From: Verrucomicrobiia bacterium
GTDB taxonomy: Bacteria > Verrucomicrobiota > Verrucomicrobiia > Verrucomicrobiales > Akkermansiaceae
Direction of reading: 5' to 3'
Assembly: GCA_030431475.1 (NCBI GenBank)
Contig: JAUIJD010000016.1
Location: 1-64,000, forward strand
Length of the DNA: 64,000 bases
Shown: positions 16,164 to 24,594 of the stretch, one piece after another
Layout: each line of letters begins with the position of its first letter
Position numbering within the stretch: position 1 is the stretch's first letter
The notes under the pieces: generated by a model
Seen by the model: only the letters and a program-made list of their open reading frames with translations
Databases searched by the model: none
What the model was told of the DNA's origin: nothing
Position numbers and translations under genes: made by a program

Positions 16164-16817
16164 ATGACCGCCTCGTCCGACAAGACCGACCGCCCCGCGC
16201 GCAAGCGCCGGAAGGCGTTCTGGACGAAGCAGTTCTACGCCTGGCACTGGATCAGCAGCGCCATCAGCCTCGCCGGGATCCTGCTCTTCGCGGTCACCGG
16301 CATCACCCTCAACCACGCCGCCGACATCCCGGCGAAGCCGAAGATCGCCAGCCGCACGCTCGTCATCCCTGGCGAGATCGCGGAAACCATCGCCGCCCTG
16401 GAGGGCGAACCGGACCGGGAAGCCCCGCTGCCCGAGCCGCTGGCGAAGTGGCTCGGCAAGGAGCTCCGCACCCCGCTCAAGGGGAAGACCGCCGAGTGGA
16501 CCAAGTACGAGATCTACCTGAGTTTACCGCGCCCCGGCGGCGACGCCTGGCTGGCGATCGATCGTGAGACGCTCGAAGTCAGCTACGAGCTCACCACCCG
16601 CGGCGCTATTTCCTACCTCAACGACCTCCACAAGGGCCGCCACACCGGCACGGTCTGGGCCTGGTTCATCGACATCTTCTCCGTCGCCACCGTCGTCTTC
16701 TCGCTGACCGGTCTCGTCCTCCTCTGGGTCCACGCCAAACGCCGACCCTCGACCTGGCCGATCGTCGCCGCCGGCATCCTGCTTCCCGTCATCCTCATCA
16801 TCTTCTTCATCCACTGA
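16164..16817 (+). CDS. PepSY-associated TM protein
   Basis: Inner-membrane protein of 217 residues with three membrane segments: about 27-48 (WHWISSAISLAGILLFAVTG), about 162-188 (WFIDIFSVATVVFSLTGLVLLWV) and 197-216. Between the first two lies a periplasmic domain with EIAETIAALEG and WLAIDRETLEVSYELTTRG, typical of PepSY_TM proteins. The conserved His residues HWISS, NHA and DLHKGRHTG are candidate heme ligands, as in flavin/heme ferric reductase partners. It is the first gene of a tight run with DUF2271, DUF4198 and ApbE proteins. Probable role: moving electrons across the membrane to a periplasmic flavoprotein (inferred). Confidence 0.85.
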   Translation: MTASSDKTDRPARKRRKAFWTKQFYAWHWISSAISLAGILLFAVTGITLNHAADIPAKPKIASRTLVIPGEIAETIAALEGEPDREAPLPEPLAKWLGKELRTPLKGKTAEWTKYEIYLSLPRPGGDAWLAIDRETLEVSYELTTRGAISYLNDLHKGRHTGTVWAWFIDIFSVATVVFSLTGLVLLWVHAKRRPSTWPIVAAGILLPVILIIFFIH

Positions 16818-16822
16818 CCCTC

Positions 16823-17326
16823 ATGAAACGCCTCGCCCTGCTCCTTCCCGCCGCCGCCGGCGCCGCCGATGTCGAACTCTCCATCGAAATCCCGCGCCTC
16901 GAAGTGGCCGAGTACCACCGCCCCTACGTCGCCGCCTGGATCGAGAAGCCCGACCGCTCCGTGGCGATCGACCTCGCCGTCTGGTACGACGTCAAGATGA
17001 AGGACGACGAGGGCGAGACCTGGCTCAAGGACCTGCGCCAGTGGTGGCGCAAGTCGGGCCGCGCCAAAGACCTGCCCATCGACGGCCTGAGCAGCCCGAC
17101 CCGCCCGGTCGGCAAGCATCCGGTGAAAGCCCCCAAACTCGATCTGCCGCCGCTTTCCGAGGGCGAGTACACGCTCGTCGTCGAGGCCTCGCGCGAGGTC
17201 GGCGGCCGCGAAATGCTGCGCATTCCCTTCGCCTGGGACGGCAAGACCGCCGTCCGCTCGAAGACCTCCGGCGAGACCGAACTCGGCGAGGTCACCCTGT
17301 CCGTCACCCATACCCAAGAGTCCTGA
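16823..17326 (+). CDS. DUF2271 periplasmic protein
   Basis: Exported protein of 167 residues, signal peptide MKRLALLLPAAAGAA. The mature part has LSIEIPRLEVAEYHRPYVAAWIEK, LAVWYDVKMKDDEGETWLKDLRQWW and GLSSPTRPVGKHPV, the core of DUF2271. These proteins regularly sit beside PepSY and ApbE genes and may be flavinylated or assist the reductase; the exact role is not known. Five bases separate it from the PepSY gene and two from the DUF4198 gene, so one operon is clear. Confidence 0.85.
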   Translation: MKRLALLLPAAAGAADVELSIEIPRLEVAEYHRPYVAAWIEKPDRSVAIDLAVWYDVKMKDDEGETWLKDLRQWWRKSGRAKDLPIDGLSSPTRPVGKHPVKAPKLDLPPLSEGEYTLVVEASREVGGREMLRIPFAWDGKTAVRSKTSGETELGEVTLSVTHTQES

Positions 17327-17328
17327 CC

Positions 17329-18126
17329 ATGAAACGCCTGATCCTCACCGCCGCCCTCGCCGGCTTCGCCATCCAGCCCGTCCTCGCCCACCGCTTTTGG
17401 ATCATCCCGTCCACCAGCGTGCTCTCGGGAGAAAAGCCGTGGGTCTGCTTCGACGCCGCCGTCTCGAACGACCTCTTTTTCCCCAACCACTTCGCGCCCG
17501 CGGTCGAGGACTTCACCGTCACCGGCCCCGAAGGCGGCACCGCCGAGAAGCACAACGGCTGCGTCGGCAAGTACCGCACGACCTTCGACGTGCAGCTTGA
17601 AAAGACCGGCACCTACCGCGTCGCCACCGTCCGCTCGCTGCTCTTCGCCCGTTGGCAGGAGGACGGCGAAACGCAGAGCTGGCGCGGCAGCCACGAGCGG
17701 GTCGACGAGGTGAAGGACAAGCCGGACGTGCAACTCATGGACTCGCGCTCACGGGTCGAGTGCTTCGTGACCTCCGGCGAACCGACCACGCCGAAGCCGT
17801 CCGGCGAAGGCCTTGAGTTGGTCTTCGGCTCGACCCACCCGAACGACCTCTACGCCGGGGAAACCGCCACCTTCACCCTGCACAACGGCGGCAAGCCGGC
17901 CGCCGGCGTGGAAATCACGGTGATCAAGGGCAACGACCGCTTCCGCAACGAAGACGGCGAGATCACCGTCACCACCGCGGAGGACGGCACCTTCTCCTTC
18001 GAGTGGCCGGAGGCCGGCCGCTACTGGCTCTACGCCGCGGTCGAAGGCAAAGGACCCGAAGTCGCCGGCATGCCGACCAAGGGCCGCTCGGTCTACACCG
18101 CGACCTTCGAGGTTCTGCCCCAGTGA
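17329..18126 (+). CDS. DUF4198 periplasmic protein
   Basis: Exported protein of 265 residues; signal peptide ends QPVLAHRFW. It opens HRFWIIPSTSVLSGEKPWVCFDAAVSN, the DUF4198 hallmark (His-x-x-Trp-x-x-P near the mature N-terminus), and has a second Ig-like half (DLYAGETATFTLHNGGKPAAGVEITV). The family is linked to metal-ion uptake, and the mature N-terminal His may bind metal. It overlaps the ApbE start by four bases. The start at 17329 follows the previous stop by two bases and begins the signal peptide. Confidence 0.87.
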   Translation: MKRLILTAALAGFAIQPVLAHRFWIIPSTSVLSGEKPWVCFDAAVSNDLFFPNHFAPAVEDFTVTGPEGGTAEKHNGCVGKYRTTFDVQLEKTGTYRVATVRSLLFARWQEDGETQSWRGSHERVDEVKDKPDVQLMDSRSRVECFVTSGEPTTPKPSGEGLELVFGSTHPNDLYAGETATFTLHNGGKPAAGVEITVIKGNDRFRNEDGEITVTTAEDGTFSFEWPEAGRYWLYAAVEGKGPEVAGMPTKGRSVYTATFEVLPQ

Positions 18127-19112
18127 CCCGCGAGGTTCTCATCCCGTCCCGCGTCGCGCCTTCCGCGCTGCGCGGAGCGTCGTCCGGCCTCGCGGTCCGC
18201 ACCGCGACGGGCGAATCGATGGGAACGACCTGGAAGCTTCGCTACCAGCTTCCGCGTGACGGCGATCCGGGCACGATCCGGTTGCTCGTCGAGAACGCCC
18301 TCGCCCTCGTCGTCGGCCAGATGAGCCACTGGGACGAGAACTCGGAGTTGTCCCGCTTCAACCGGGCCGCCGCCGGGAGCTGGCACGAGCTTTCTCCCGA
18401 GTTCTTCGAGGTGCTCGACCGCGCCGTCGCGATCGCCCGCGACTCCGGCGGGGCCTGCGACCCGACGCTTGGAAGGCTCGTCGACCTCCACGGCTTCGGA
18501 CCGGTGGAAGCCGACTCCCTTCCCCACCCCGCGGACCTCGACGAAGCGCGAAGCCGGTCGGGCTGGACCCGGCTCCGTCTTGACCTCGACCACGCCCTCC
18601 AGCCCGGCGGCTGCCAACTCGACCTCTCCTCCATCGCCAAGGGCTACGCCGTCGACCTCGCCAGCCGCGCGCTGCTCGCCTTCGGCCTCCGCGACTTCCT
18701 CTTCGAACTCGGTGGCGAACTCCGAAGCCACGGCTGCAAGCCCGACGGCCAGCCGTGGTGGGCATCGATCGACACCCCGCCGGACCTCCCGGAAACCGTC
18801 GTCGCCCTCTGCGATCTCTCTCTGGCCACGTCCGGCGCCGCCATGCGGCGTCGCATCACCGGCGACGGCGAAACGAACCACCTCATCGATCCTGCCACCG
18901 GCTCACCTACGACGCATGCCGTAGAAAGTGTCTCGGTGATTTCCGCGGACTGCATCGACGCCGACGCCTGGGCCACCGCGCTCCACGTCGCCGGACCTGA
19001 CCGCGGCCCGGCCCTCGCCGAAAGCCGCGGCCTCGCCGCCCTCTTCATCCTCCGCACCCCGGACGGCCACCACAGGATCGCGACCTCCGCCCTCCAACGC
19101 ATGCTCGACTGA
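18123..19112 (+). CDS. apbE: FAD:protein FMN transferase (ApbE)
   Basis: Flavin transferase of 329 residues that attaches FMN covalently to a target protein, here probably a component of the preceding PepSY/DUF2271 reductase system. GTG start at 18123 overlaps the DUF4198 stop (GTGA). Seen: MGTTWKLRYQ, MSHWDENSELSRFNRA, DPTLGRLVDLHGFG, the FAD-site LDLSSIAKGYAVD, FLFELGGELRSHG, and the metal-binding SADCIDADAWATAL close to the C-terminus. No clear lipobox is seen, unlike many ApbE proteins, so location is uncertain. It is convergent with menD. Confidence 0.93.
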   Translation: MTREVLIPSRVAPSALRGASSGLAVRTATGESMGTTWKLRYQLPRDGDPGTIRLLVENALALVVGQMSHWDENSELSRFNRAAAGSWHELSPEFFEVLDRAVAIARDSGGACDPTLGRLVDLHGFGPVEADSLPHPADLDEARSRSGWTRLRLDLDHALQPGGCQLDLSSIAKGYAVDLASRALLAFGLRDFLFELGGELRSHGCKPDGQPWWASIDTPPDLPETVVALCDLSLATSGAAMRRRITGDGETNHLIDPATGSPTTHAVESVSVISADCIDADAWATALHVAGPDRGPALAESRGLAALFILRTPDGHHRIATSALQRMLD

Positions 19113-19133
19113 GCGGTCCGCTGCCGCCAAAGG

Positions 19134-20681
19134 CTACAAGCGCTCCCAGAACGCCGCCGTGTCCTTGGCCGACGGCCGCAGCTCGACCACCAGCGGCCCG
19201 CCTCCCGGCTCCAGCCCGTCGAAGTCTTCCTGCCGCTCGATCCGCAGGTAGCGCATCCCCCACATCGAGGCCCAACCTTCCAGCGAGACCTCGTGGGCAT
19301 TGAGCATCAGCTGGCGGCCGCGCTCGCTCATCGCCGCCAGCCGCGGCACACGCGAAAAGATCTTCCCGCCGCCGTTGTTGATGACCACCAGCACCCTCCC
19401 CTCGCGCTCGACCTGGCCGAGCATGGCCGGGGCGGCGAGATCGTAGAGCGCCGTCAGGTCGCCGACCACGCACCAGGCATCCTGACGCGAGGCGGTCCAC
19501 CCGAGCCAGGTCGAGATCTGGCCATCGATGCCGTTCGCACCGCGGTTCGCCCGCAGCTCGGGAATCGGCGTGTCCCATTGCGCGAAGAGGTTCCATTCCC
19601 GGATCGGCAGGCTGTTCCCGAGGAACACCCCCTGCCCCAGCGCGGCGTAGCTCGAGAGCGTCCGCAGCATGCCGGGTTCGCTGTCGGGGTAAGCTTCGAG
19701 CAGCTCATCGAGACCGGCCGCGCGGCGCGTGTTCCCCTCGAGCAGGTCGAGGGCATCGTCCGCCACCTCGACCTCTCCCAGCGCCCGGATCACCGCCGCG
19801 ACCGGCGAGGGGGTCGTGTGCGACTCGCGGGCCAGACCCGGCCAGCCGCTGCGGGTCACGTTCCACACCTCGGTCTCCGGCAGCTCCTCAAGATCACGCC
19901 AGAAGCGTCCGCTCGGCACCCCGCCGAGGCGCAGCACCTTGCCGGGAGGCTCCTGCTTCAGTTGCCGGTCCGGATCGGCCAGCACCAGCGCGCCGAGCGC
20001 CTCGCGCAGCCCGCTGGTCGCCTCCGCCACCACCGGGACCTTCAGGTCGTGGATGAAATGGTAAGCCTCCTCGAGGTCGTCGGGCTCGAGCTGACCGATC
20101 ATCACCACCAGCCCCTTGTAGAGGTCGTCCTTCAGCCAACGCGCCAGTCCCGCCACCGCCAGCCGCGGCCACTCGGGGGCATGGGTCTGGGCGACAAAGC
20201 CCGGGCCGGTCCACTCGCCGACCTCGAAGTCCTCCTCGAGCTCGACGTTCACGTGCCACGGCGAGCGGCGGTCCCATTCCGCCCAGTCGCCGCTGCCCGC
20301 GTAGCCGCCGAAGATTCCCGGCTGGACGATGCACTGCGGCGCGCCGCTTCCGCGAAAGCGCTCCGGGCGGTCGGCGGTCAGCAGGACGAGCGGACGCCCC
20401 TGGTAGTGCGCCTCGATCACCGCCGGCAGGAGTTCCGCGACGGCCGTCCCGCTGGTCGTCACCACCGCGCAGGGCTCGCCGTGCAGCGTTCGCCCCAGTG
20501 CGAAGAACCCGGCCGAGCGCTCCTCGAAATGGCGCCGCAGGGTCACGTGGCCGGCCGTCTCGGCCTGCGCCAGCACTTCCACCAGCGCCGCATTCCGTGC
20601 GCCGGCGCAGACCACGAATTCGCGGATGCCGTTCGCAAGGCATTTGTGCACGGTTTCCACCGCCGTCTCCCAGGTCGTCAC
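19134..20681 (-). CDS. menD: SEPHCHC synthase (MenD)
   Basis: Thiamine-diphosphate enzyme that joins 2-oxoglutarate to isochorismate in menaquinone synthesis. It has 515 residues, slightly shorter than the 550-580 usual. Seen: N-terminal CLANGIREFVVCAGARNAAL, the ThDP-activating Glu in EERSAGFFALG, SGTAVAELLPAVIEAHYQ, GNSLPIREWNLFA, the MenD hallmark NRGANGIDGQISTWLG, the ThDP/Mg site GDLTALYDL, and VVINNGGGKIF. The canonical PGSRS of other MenD proteins is replaced by AGARN, which may matter for isochorismate binding. A REP pair lies 33 bases upstream of the start. Confidence 0.94.
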   Translation of the reverse strand: MTTWETAVETVHKCLANGIREFVVCAGARNAALVEVLAQAETAGHVTLRRHFEERSAGFFALGRTLHGEPCAVVTTSGTAVAELLPAVIEAHYQGRPLVLLTADRPERFRGSGAPQCIVQPGIFGGYAGSGDWAEWDRRSPWHVNVELEEDFEVGEWTGPGFVAQTHAPEWPRLAVAGLARWLKDDLYKGLVVMIGQLEPDDLEEAYHFIHDLKVPVVAEATSGLREALGALVLADPDRQLKQEPPGKVLRLGGVPSGRFWRDLEELPETEVWNVTRSGWPGLARESHTTPSPVAAVIRALGEVEVADDALDLLEGNTRRAAGLDELLEAYPDSEPGMLRTLSSYAALGQGVFLGNSLPIREWNLFAQWDTPIPELRANRGANGIDGQISTWLGWTASRQDAWCVVGDLTALYDLAAPAMLGQVEREGRVLVVINNGGGKIFSRVPRLAAMSERGRQLMLNAHEVSLEGWASMWGMRYLRIERQEDFDGLEPGGGPLVVELRPSAKDTAAFWERL

Positions 20682-20714
20682 GCGCCGAAACTACCAAGAA
20701 GCGCCTCCCGGTGA

Positions 20715-20838
20715 GGAGCGCCGATTATGAAATCGGCATCGCCTGTTCGACCAACTTCACACTTCCCGAAGAAAACCGCCCCTCATGCGCTCTCTCCGAT
20801 GCCTCGCATGGGCATGCCGATTTCATAATCGGCGCTCC
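20715..20838. repeat. REP pair, class A (A2), 3' side of RAYT
   Basis: GGAG then CGCCGATTATGAAATCGGCA opens the element, and the inverted form ends at CTCC 20838. Each arm can fold (GCCGATT/AATCGGC). The inner 75 bases match, in reverse orientation, the inner part of A3 at 21451-21573 (shared CCCATGCGAG-CATCG). It supplies the final codons and stop of the RAYT gene. Confidence 0.92.
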
Positions 20839-21401
20839 TCCCACGCACTGCTCCAGCGCCAGTCCGCCGGTTCGCGACACAGCCCCGCCTTCACCGGGTT
20901 GTGGCGGATGTAGCGTCGCGCCTTCACACGGTGCACCTCATCCCGGATCACCCGGTCAAAGTAGTCCCGCGCCCAAACCGCTCCCCTCCGGCCCATCCGT
21001 TCGTTGATCTTCCTCGCGCTCACCCGTTTCCACGTCTGCACGATCTGCTCGACCATCGCCGAGTGCGGCCGGACGAGCACGTGCACGTGGTTGGGCATGA
21101 TCACCCATTCGAGAAGCTCGTAGCGTTTGCCGTCGAAATAGCGGAGTTGCTCTTCGACGAGTGCGGCATTCTCCGGATCACGCAGCAAGCACTCCCCGTA
21201 ACCTCGGTCTTCGTAAGCGGCGATCTTCGCCCTCAACTCCGCCGAGGCATCCTCCTCGGCTAGCTTCGCTTTCAAGCGTGCGACGACCTTGGCTGGAAGG
21301 GAATCCGCAAGGCGGAAGGTCACTCCCTGGGTCGCCTTGCGGAAATCGAGATGAGGGAGATAGCCGCGACCATGCCAGCCGTGTTGGATCGGATCGGGCA
21401 T
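20823..21401 (-). CDS. rayT: REP-associated tyrosine transposase (RAYT, Y1/HUH)
   Basis: Single-stranded-DNA nuclease/transposase of the IS200-like TnpA_REP family, thought to act on REP hairpins. It has 192 residues from the ATG at 21401. Seen: HUH motif in VIMPNHVHVLVRPH, RVSARKINERMGRRGAVWARDYFDRVIRD, the catalytic Tyr helix RRYIRHNPVKAGLC, and a terminal WRWSSAWEE. An N-terminal insert of about 60 residues (DFRKATQGVTFRLAD, then a charged helix) is typical of the larger RAYTs. The last codons and the TGA (ERRL-stop) lie inside REP pair A2; A3 sits 50 bases upstream of the start. The frame looks intact, so it may be active. Confidence 0.93.
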   Translation of the reverse strand: MPDPIQHGWHGRGYLPHLDFRKATQGVTFRLADSLPAKVVARLKAKLAEEDASAELRAKIAAYEDRGYGECLLRDPENAALVEEQLRYFDGKRYELLEWVIMPNHVHVLVRPHSAMVEQIVQTWKRVSARKINERMGRRGAVWARDYFDRVIRDEVHRVKARRYIRHNPVKAGLCREPADWRWSSAWEERRL

Positions 21402-21450
21402 GGGAACATAGTGATCTTTTGAACACTTACTACAAGGCGAATCTGCGAAT

Positions 21451-21573
21451 GGAGCGCCGATTATGAAATCGGCATCGCCCATGCGAGACATCGAAGAGGG
21501 CGCAAGAGGTGCGGTCCGTCGTGAGGGAGCGGGCGGAAATACGCAGGCATGCCGATTTCATAATCGGCGCTCC
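21451..21573. repeat. REP pair, class A (A3), 5' side of RAYT
   Basis: Same ends as A2: GGAGCGCCGATTATGAAATC at the left and its inverse at the right. Inner part is inverted relative to A2. Its right arm supplies the last codons and TGA of uvrC. With A2 it brackets the RAYT gene as a roughly 860-bp unit (20715-21573). Confidence 0.92.
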
Positions 21574-23111
21574 AGCCACTCCAGAATCACCCCGGCGCTT
21601 TTCTCCGAGATTCCCGGCAGGGCGGCGATCTCGGCCACGCTCGCCTTGCGGATGCGCTCGACGCTGCCGAACTTCTCCAGCAGCACCTGCTTGCGCTTCG
21701 GCGAAACCGCCGGGCAGTCGTCGAGGAGGCTCTCCTTCATCCGCCGTCGCAGCAGCAGCTCGTTGTAGCCGTTGGCAAAACGGTGGGCCTCGTCGCGGAT
21801 GCGCTGCAGCAGCCTCAAGGCCCCGCGCTCGTGGGGGATCAGGATGGGCTCGCTCTTCCCCGGGACGAACACTTCCTCGCGCTGCTTGGCCAGACCGATC
21901 ACCGGCAGTTCGTGCAGCCCGAGCTGCCGTAGTTCCTTCACCGCCGAGGAGAGCTGCCCCTTGCCGCCATCGACGATCACCAGATCCGGCAACACGACCC
22001 TCGCCCGACCCTCCGCCGCGAGCCGGCGCTGGATCTCCACCAGGTCCTCCTGCGAGTCCGCGGCATCGGGGGCGGACGCGGCGTTCTCCCGGAGGATCCG
22101 CGAATACCGCCGGCGGACGACCTCGGCCATCGACGCGAAGTCGTCCTGCCCCTCCACCGTGCGGATCCGATAGCGACGGTAGTTCCGGTTGTCCGGCCGT
22201 CCCTCGGTGAAGCGCACCATCGAGGCAACGATGTGGTTTGACGAGACGTTCGAGATGTCGAAGCACTCCATCACCCGCGGCGGCCCGGCGAGCCCGAGTT
22301 CCTCGCCCAGCTCGGCCAGGTCCTCGGTCGGCTTCACCGTCGTCGGCACCCCGCGCCCGCGGGCGAAACGCCGCGTCGGGTTGAGCGTCTTGCGCAGGTT
22401 GTCGAGCACGTCGCGCAGCAAGGCGGCCTTCTCGAAATCCAGCCTCCCCGCCGCCTTTTCCATCTCCGCCTCGATCTCCTCGAAAATCTCCCGACGGCCC
22501 TTCCCCGCAAGGACTTCGCAGGCCTCGTCGATCCTCGCCAGGTAGTCCTCCCGGCGGATCCGCCCGACGCAGGGCGCCGAGCAGTTGCGGATGATGTCCG
22601 CGTTGCAGTGCTTGTAGGCGACCTCGTCGGGCACCCGGGGACGACAGACCCGCAGGCCGAACTTGCGGTTGATCCACGACAGCGTCGCCCGCAGCGCCCC
22701 GGAGTGGGCGAAGGGCCCGAAGTATCGCGAACCGTCGTCCTTCTTCAGCCGGGTCAGCGTGAACCGCGGCCACGGCTCGCCGGGGTGGACCCGCACCAGC
22801 AGGAAGCGCTTGTCGTCGCGGAACGACACGTTGTAGCGCGGCCGGTAGTCCTTGATCAGCTTGCCCTCGAGCAGCAGCGCCTCGGCTTCGTTGCGCACCT
22901 GGTGGATCTCGAAATCGGCGATCGTGTCGATGAGCGCGCGGGTCTTCAGGTCGGCGCGGGTCTTCCGCGAGGCCATGAAATACGAAGACAGCCGCTTGCG
23001 TAGGTCCCGCGCCTTGCCGACGTAGATGATCGACCCGAGGCGGTCCTTCATCAAATAGACCCCCGGCTGGTGCGGCACCTCCCGCAACTTGGCTTTCAGA
23101 TCCACCGCCAC
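21558..23111 (-). CDS. uvrC: UvrABC system protein C
   Basis: Endonuclease subunit that makes both incisions in nucleotide excision repair. From the GTG at 23111 it has 517 residues, shorter than the usual 590-620. Seen in order: GIY-YIG nuclease (VPHQPGVYLMKDRLGSIIYVGKARDLRKR, about 12-40), Cys cluster (KHCNADIIRNCSAPCVGRI), UVR helix pair (EMEKAAGRLDFEKAALLRD), RNase H-like nuclease (MECFDISNVSS, LVIVDGGKGQLSSAV, DEAHRFANGYN) and helix-hairpin-helix (IRKASVAEIAALPGISEKSA). The shortening is between the UVR and RNase H parts. The frame is open to 23459, but that runs into exbB-side sequence. The C-terminus ERRL and stop come from REP A3. Confidence 0.95.
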   Translation of the reverse strand: MAVDLKAKLREVPHQPGVYLMKDRLGSIIYVGKARDLRKRLSSYFMASRKTRADLKTRALIDTIADFEIHQVRNEAEALLLEGKLIKDYRPRYNVSFRDDKRFLLVRVHPGEPWPRFTLTRLKKDDGSRYFGPFAHSGALRATLSWINRKFGLRVCRPRVPDEVAYKHCNADIIRNCSAPCVGRIRREDYLARIDEACEVLAGKGRREIFEEIEAEMEKAAGRLDFEKAALLRDVLDNLRKTLNPTRRFARGRGVPTTVKPTEDLAELGEELGLAGPPRVMECFDISNVSSNHIVASMVRFTEGRPDNRNYRRYRIRTVEGQDDFASMAEVVRRRYSRILRENAASAPDAADSQEDLVEIQRRLAAEGRARVVLPDLVIVDGGKGQLSSAVKELRQLGLHELPVIGLAKQREEVFVPGKSEPILIPHERGALRLLQRIRDEAHRFANGYNELLLRRRMKESLLDDCPAVSPKRKQVLLEKFGSVERIRKASVAEIAALPGISEKSAGVILEWLERRL

Positions 23112-23280
23112 TGCGGCCCCAACCAAGCGCCGCCTTCCACTCTCCGCAATCCACAATCGCCCCGGCCCGGTGCCGGGCGCCCGAGACAAACCCCGCCCGC
23201 GCTGCCGCTCCCTGCGCGGGATTGTCCGACATCCCAGCACCCTTGCCTTGCCCCGGCAGTCCGTTAAACTTTCACCAACG

Positions 23281-24117
23281 ATGAGGCGCTTCCTTTTCCC
23301 ATCGGCGGTCCTGGCCCTGTCCATGTCCGTCGCCCGCGCAGCCGGAGAGACCGAGTCTCCCGCACCCGCGCGCCAGTTCGACTTCATGGAGATCATCGAG
23401 AAGGGTGGCGTGATGATGTACCCGCTGGCCGTCCTCTCGGTCGTCGCGATGGTGCTCATCCTGCTCTACCTGATGACCATCCGCCGCAACACGGTGGTCA
23501 GCGATCGCTTCATGAACACCGCCGAGGCGATGATCCGCAAACGCGACTTCCTCGGCCTGATCAGCCACAGCCACCGCCAGAACCAGTGCATGGCGCGGAT
23601 CACCCAGAAGAGCCTCGAGTTCATGACCAAGAACAGCTCGGCCACCTTCGGCGAAGTCCGTGAGATCGCCGAGTCCGAGGGTTCCCGCCAGGCCGGCATG
23701 CTGAGTTCCCGCATCACCTACCTCGCCGACATCGGCTCCATCGCCCCGATGGTCGGCCTGCTCGGCACCGTCATCGGCATGATCAAGTCCTTCCTCGAGA
23801 TCTCCGGCGGAGCCTTCGAGGGCGTGCGCCAGATGAAGCTCGCCGAGGGCGTCTCCGAGGCGCTGGTCACCACCGCCACCGGCCTGGTGGTCGGCATCCC
23901 GGCACTGGTCTTCTACTCGCTGTTCCGCGGGCGGGTGCAGAAATACGTGTCCGAGCTTGAAGCCGCGACGACCCACCTGATGGCGATGCTCCACGCCCAG
24001 GTCGAGCGTCAGCAACCCCGCCGCGAGGCGGCTCCCGAACCGCGCCGCGCCGACGAATACGCGATGCCGGTGCCCTCGCCGCTCGCCGACGACCGGCCCG
24101 ACCTCCACGGCATCTGA
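23281..24117 (+). CDS. exbB: MotA/TolQ/ExbB proton channel protein
   Basis: Inner-membrane subunit of a proton-driven motor that energises TonB or Tol. It has 278 residues: a cleavable signal (LALSMSVARA), TM1 about 42-64 (GGVMMYPLAVLSVVAMVLILLYL), a cytoplasmic helical region, TM2 about 150-172 (DIGSIAPMVGLLGTVIGMIKSF) and TM3 about 200-222 (LVTTATGLVVGIPALVFYSLF). The Thr residues in GLLGTVIGMI and LVTTATGL line the proton path. Its stop overlaps the exbD start by one base (TGATG). It is divergent from uvrC. With exbD it could power the TonB receptor at 14137. Confidence 0.92.
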   Translation: MRRFLFPSAVLALSMSVARAAGETESPAPARQFDFMEIIEKGGVMMYPLAVLSVVAMVLILLYLMTIRRNTVVSDRFMNTAEAMIRKRDFLGLISHSHRQNQCMARITQKSLEFMTKNSSATFGEVREIAESEGSRQAGMLSSRITYLADIGSIAPMVGLLGTVIGMIKSFLEISGGAFEGVRQMKLAEGVSEALVTTATGLVVGIPALVFYSLFRGRVQKYVSELEAATTHLMAMLHAQVERQQPRREAAPEPRRADEYAMPVPSPLADDRPDLHGI

Positions 24118-24536
24118 TGAAGTTCCAGAACCGAGAGCCGCAGCCCGCGGCGATGCAGATGGCCCCGATGATCGACATCGTGTTCCTGCTGCTGATCTTC
24201 TTCATCGTCACCTGGCAGTTCTCCCGCGAGGAGATGGATCTCAAGATCGCGGTGCCCACCTCGGAGGAAGGCGCGGACCCCAAGCGGGTGCTCGGCGAGA
24301 TCGTGCTCAACGTCCGGGCCGACGGCTCCGTTTCCGTCTGGGGCGAAACCAAATCGAAGTCGCAGCTCAAGGAGACGCTGGGGGCCATCGCCACCCAGCA
24401 CGAGAACCAGCCGGTCCGCGTCCGCGGCGACGCCACGACCCCCTTCCAGCGCATCGTGGAGGTCATCGACACCTGCCAGCAGGCCGGCATCTGGAATATT
24501 TCCTTCGCAACCCAGAAGCCCGAGGGCGCTGAATAG
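24117..24536 (+). CDS. exbD: ExbD/TolR biopolymer transport protein
   Basis: Inner-membrane partner of ExbB, 139 residues. Seen: short cytoplasmic N-terminus, a single TM segment with the conserved functional Asp (MAPMIDIVFLLLIFFIVTWQF, Asp about residue 20), then a periplasmic domain (EIVLNVRADGSVSVWG, VRVRGDATTPFQRIVEVIDTCQQAGI) as in the family. Translation is coupled to exbB. The TPR protein gene starts 58 bases after its stop and probably belongs to the same unit. Confidence 0.93.
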   Translation: MKFQNREPQPAAMQMAPMIDIVFLLLIFFIVTWQFSREEMDLKIAVPTSEEGADPKRVLGEIVLNVRADGSVSVWGETKSKSQLKETLGAIATQHENQPVRVRGDATTPFQRIVEVIDTCQQAGIWNISFATQKPEGAE

Positions 24537-24594
24537 GAAACGGCCCCGCCCTCCGGCGGCTTGCAAATCGGCCGTGGATCCCGACACTCCCGCC

